In this document: piece by piece, positions 5,237 to 5,333 of the stretch | Layout: every line of letters starts with the position of its first letter | Numbering within the stretch: the stretch's first letter is position 1 | Source: an uncultured Thermomicrobiales bacterium | GTDB taxonomy: Bacteria; Chloroflexota; Chloroflexia; Thermomicrobiales; UBA6265 | Assembly: GCA_902806395.1 (NCBI GenBank) | Contig: CADCWH010000137.1 | Location: 1-5,333 of the forward strand | Direction: 5' to 3' | DNA length: 5,333 nucleotides | Position numbers and translations under genes: made by a program | Notes under the pieces: model-generated | Database searches by the model: none | What the model was told of the DNA's origin: nothing | Seen by the model: the letters and a program-made list of their open reading frames with translations, nothing else

Positions 5237-5333
5237 AGTCGATGATGATTGCCGTGAACTGCTGACGCGGGTGCGGATGGTCGAAGTCACCCGACCACGA
5301 CCCAGCCACTTTCCGCCCGGTCCAGGTGCAACG
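5235..5333 (-). CDS. C-terminal fragment of an unrecognised protein, truncated by the window edge
   Basis: The minus strand is open from the right edge to TGA at 5235-5237, giving 32 residues. The translation includes W-T-G-R-K-V-A-G-S-W-S-G-D-F-D-H-P-H-P and ends Q-Q-F-T-A-I-I-I-D. Its composition looks genuinely protein-like, with Trp, Phe, Asp, Gly and Ile in a beta-strand-like pattern. It lacks the Arg/Ser/Pro bias of the spurious frames nearby, and third codon positions are mostly G or C. I do not recognise the family. The gene runs in the same direction as the kinase operon, but the gap of about 445 bases and the hairpin at its stop suggest a separate unit. Confidence 0.55.
   Translation of the reverse strand, partial: RCTWTGRKVAGSWSGDFDHPHPRQQFTAIIID

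Overview
The window is GC-rich DNA (roughly two thirds G+C by eye) with strong G/C preference at third codon positions. It is bacterial chromosomal sequence from a high-GC lineage. The style of the small membrane proteins and of the kinase made me think of Chloroflexota/Thermomicrobia-like or Actinomycetota-like bacteria. That is an impression, not something the sequence proves. I see no mobile element, CRISPR array, tRNA or rRNA.

All convincing genes lie on the minus strand, so the biological order runs from right to left. At the right edge is the last 32 codons of an unrecognised gene (5235-5333). A gene-free leader of about 445 bases follows (4790-5234), holding several dyad symmetries. 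Then comes a two-component system. A multi-pass membrane histidine kinase (3500-4789) is followed directly by an OmpR-type winged-helix response regulator (2808-3500). The kinase stop and regulator start share one base (TGATG).

Next is a 326-base gap (2482-2807). It contains weak terminator-like hairpins and the most interesting signal of the window: five GTGA-centred direct repeats (TTCACC-type on the transcribed strand) spaced 10, 12, 10 and 10 bases apart. This looks like a helically phased binding array for an OmpR/PhoB/PhoP-type regulator.

Downstream lies a second two-gene unit. The first gene encodes a single-pass membrane protein with two copies of a soluble repeat that look OB-fold-like (1555-2481). 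The second encodes a polytopic membrane protein whose C-terminal half is a PAP2-type lipid phosphatase with nearly complete catalytic motifs, behind an extra N-terminal multi-TM module (227-1558). These two genes overlap by four bases (ATGA), so they are probably translated together. The last 226 bases at the left edge hold no convincing gene, but contain a 14-base perfect palindrome just after the phosphatase stop.

Working model (inference): the kinase senses a membrane or envelope condition through its transmembrane block, and the regulator binds the phased repeats. This would control the downstream pair, which puts a membrane-anchored beta-rich protein and a lipid (pyro)phosphatase in the cell envelope. 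Both the regulator-target link and the phosphatase substrate are untested.
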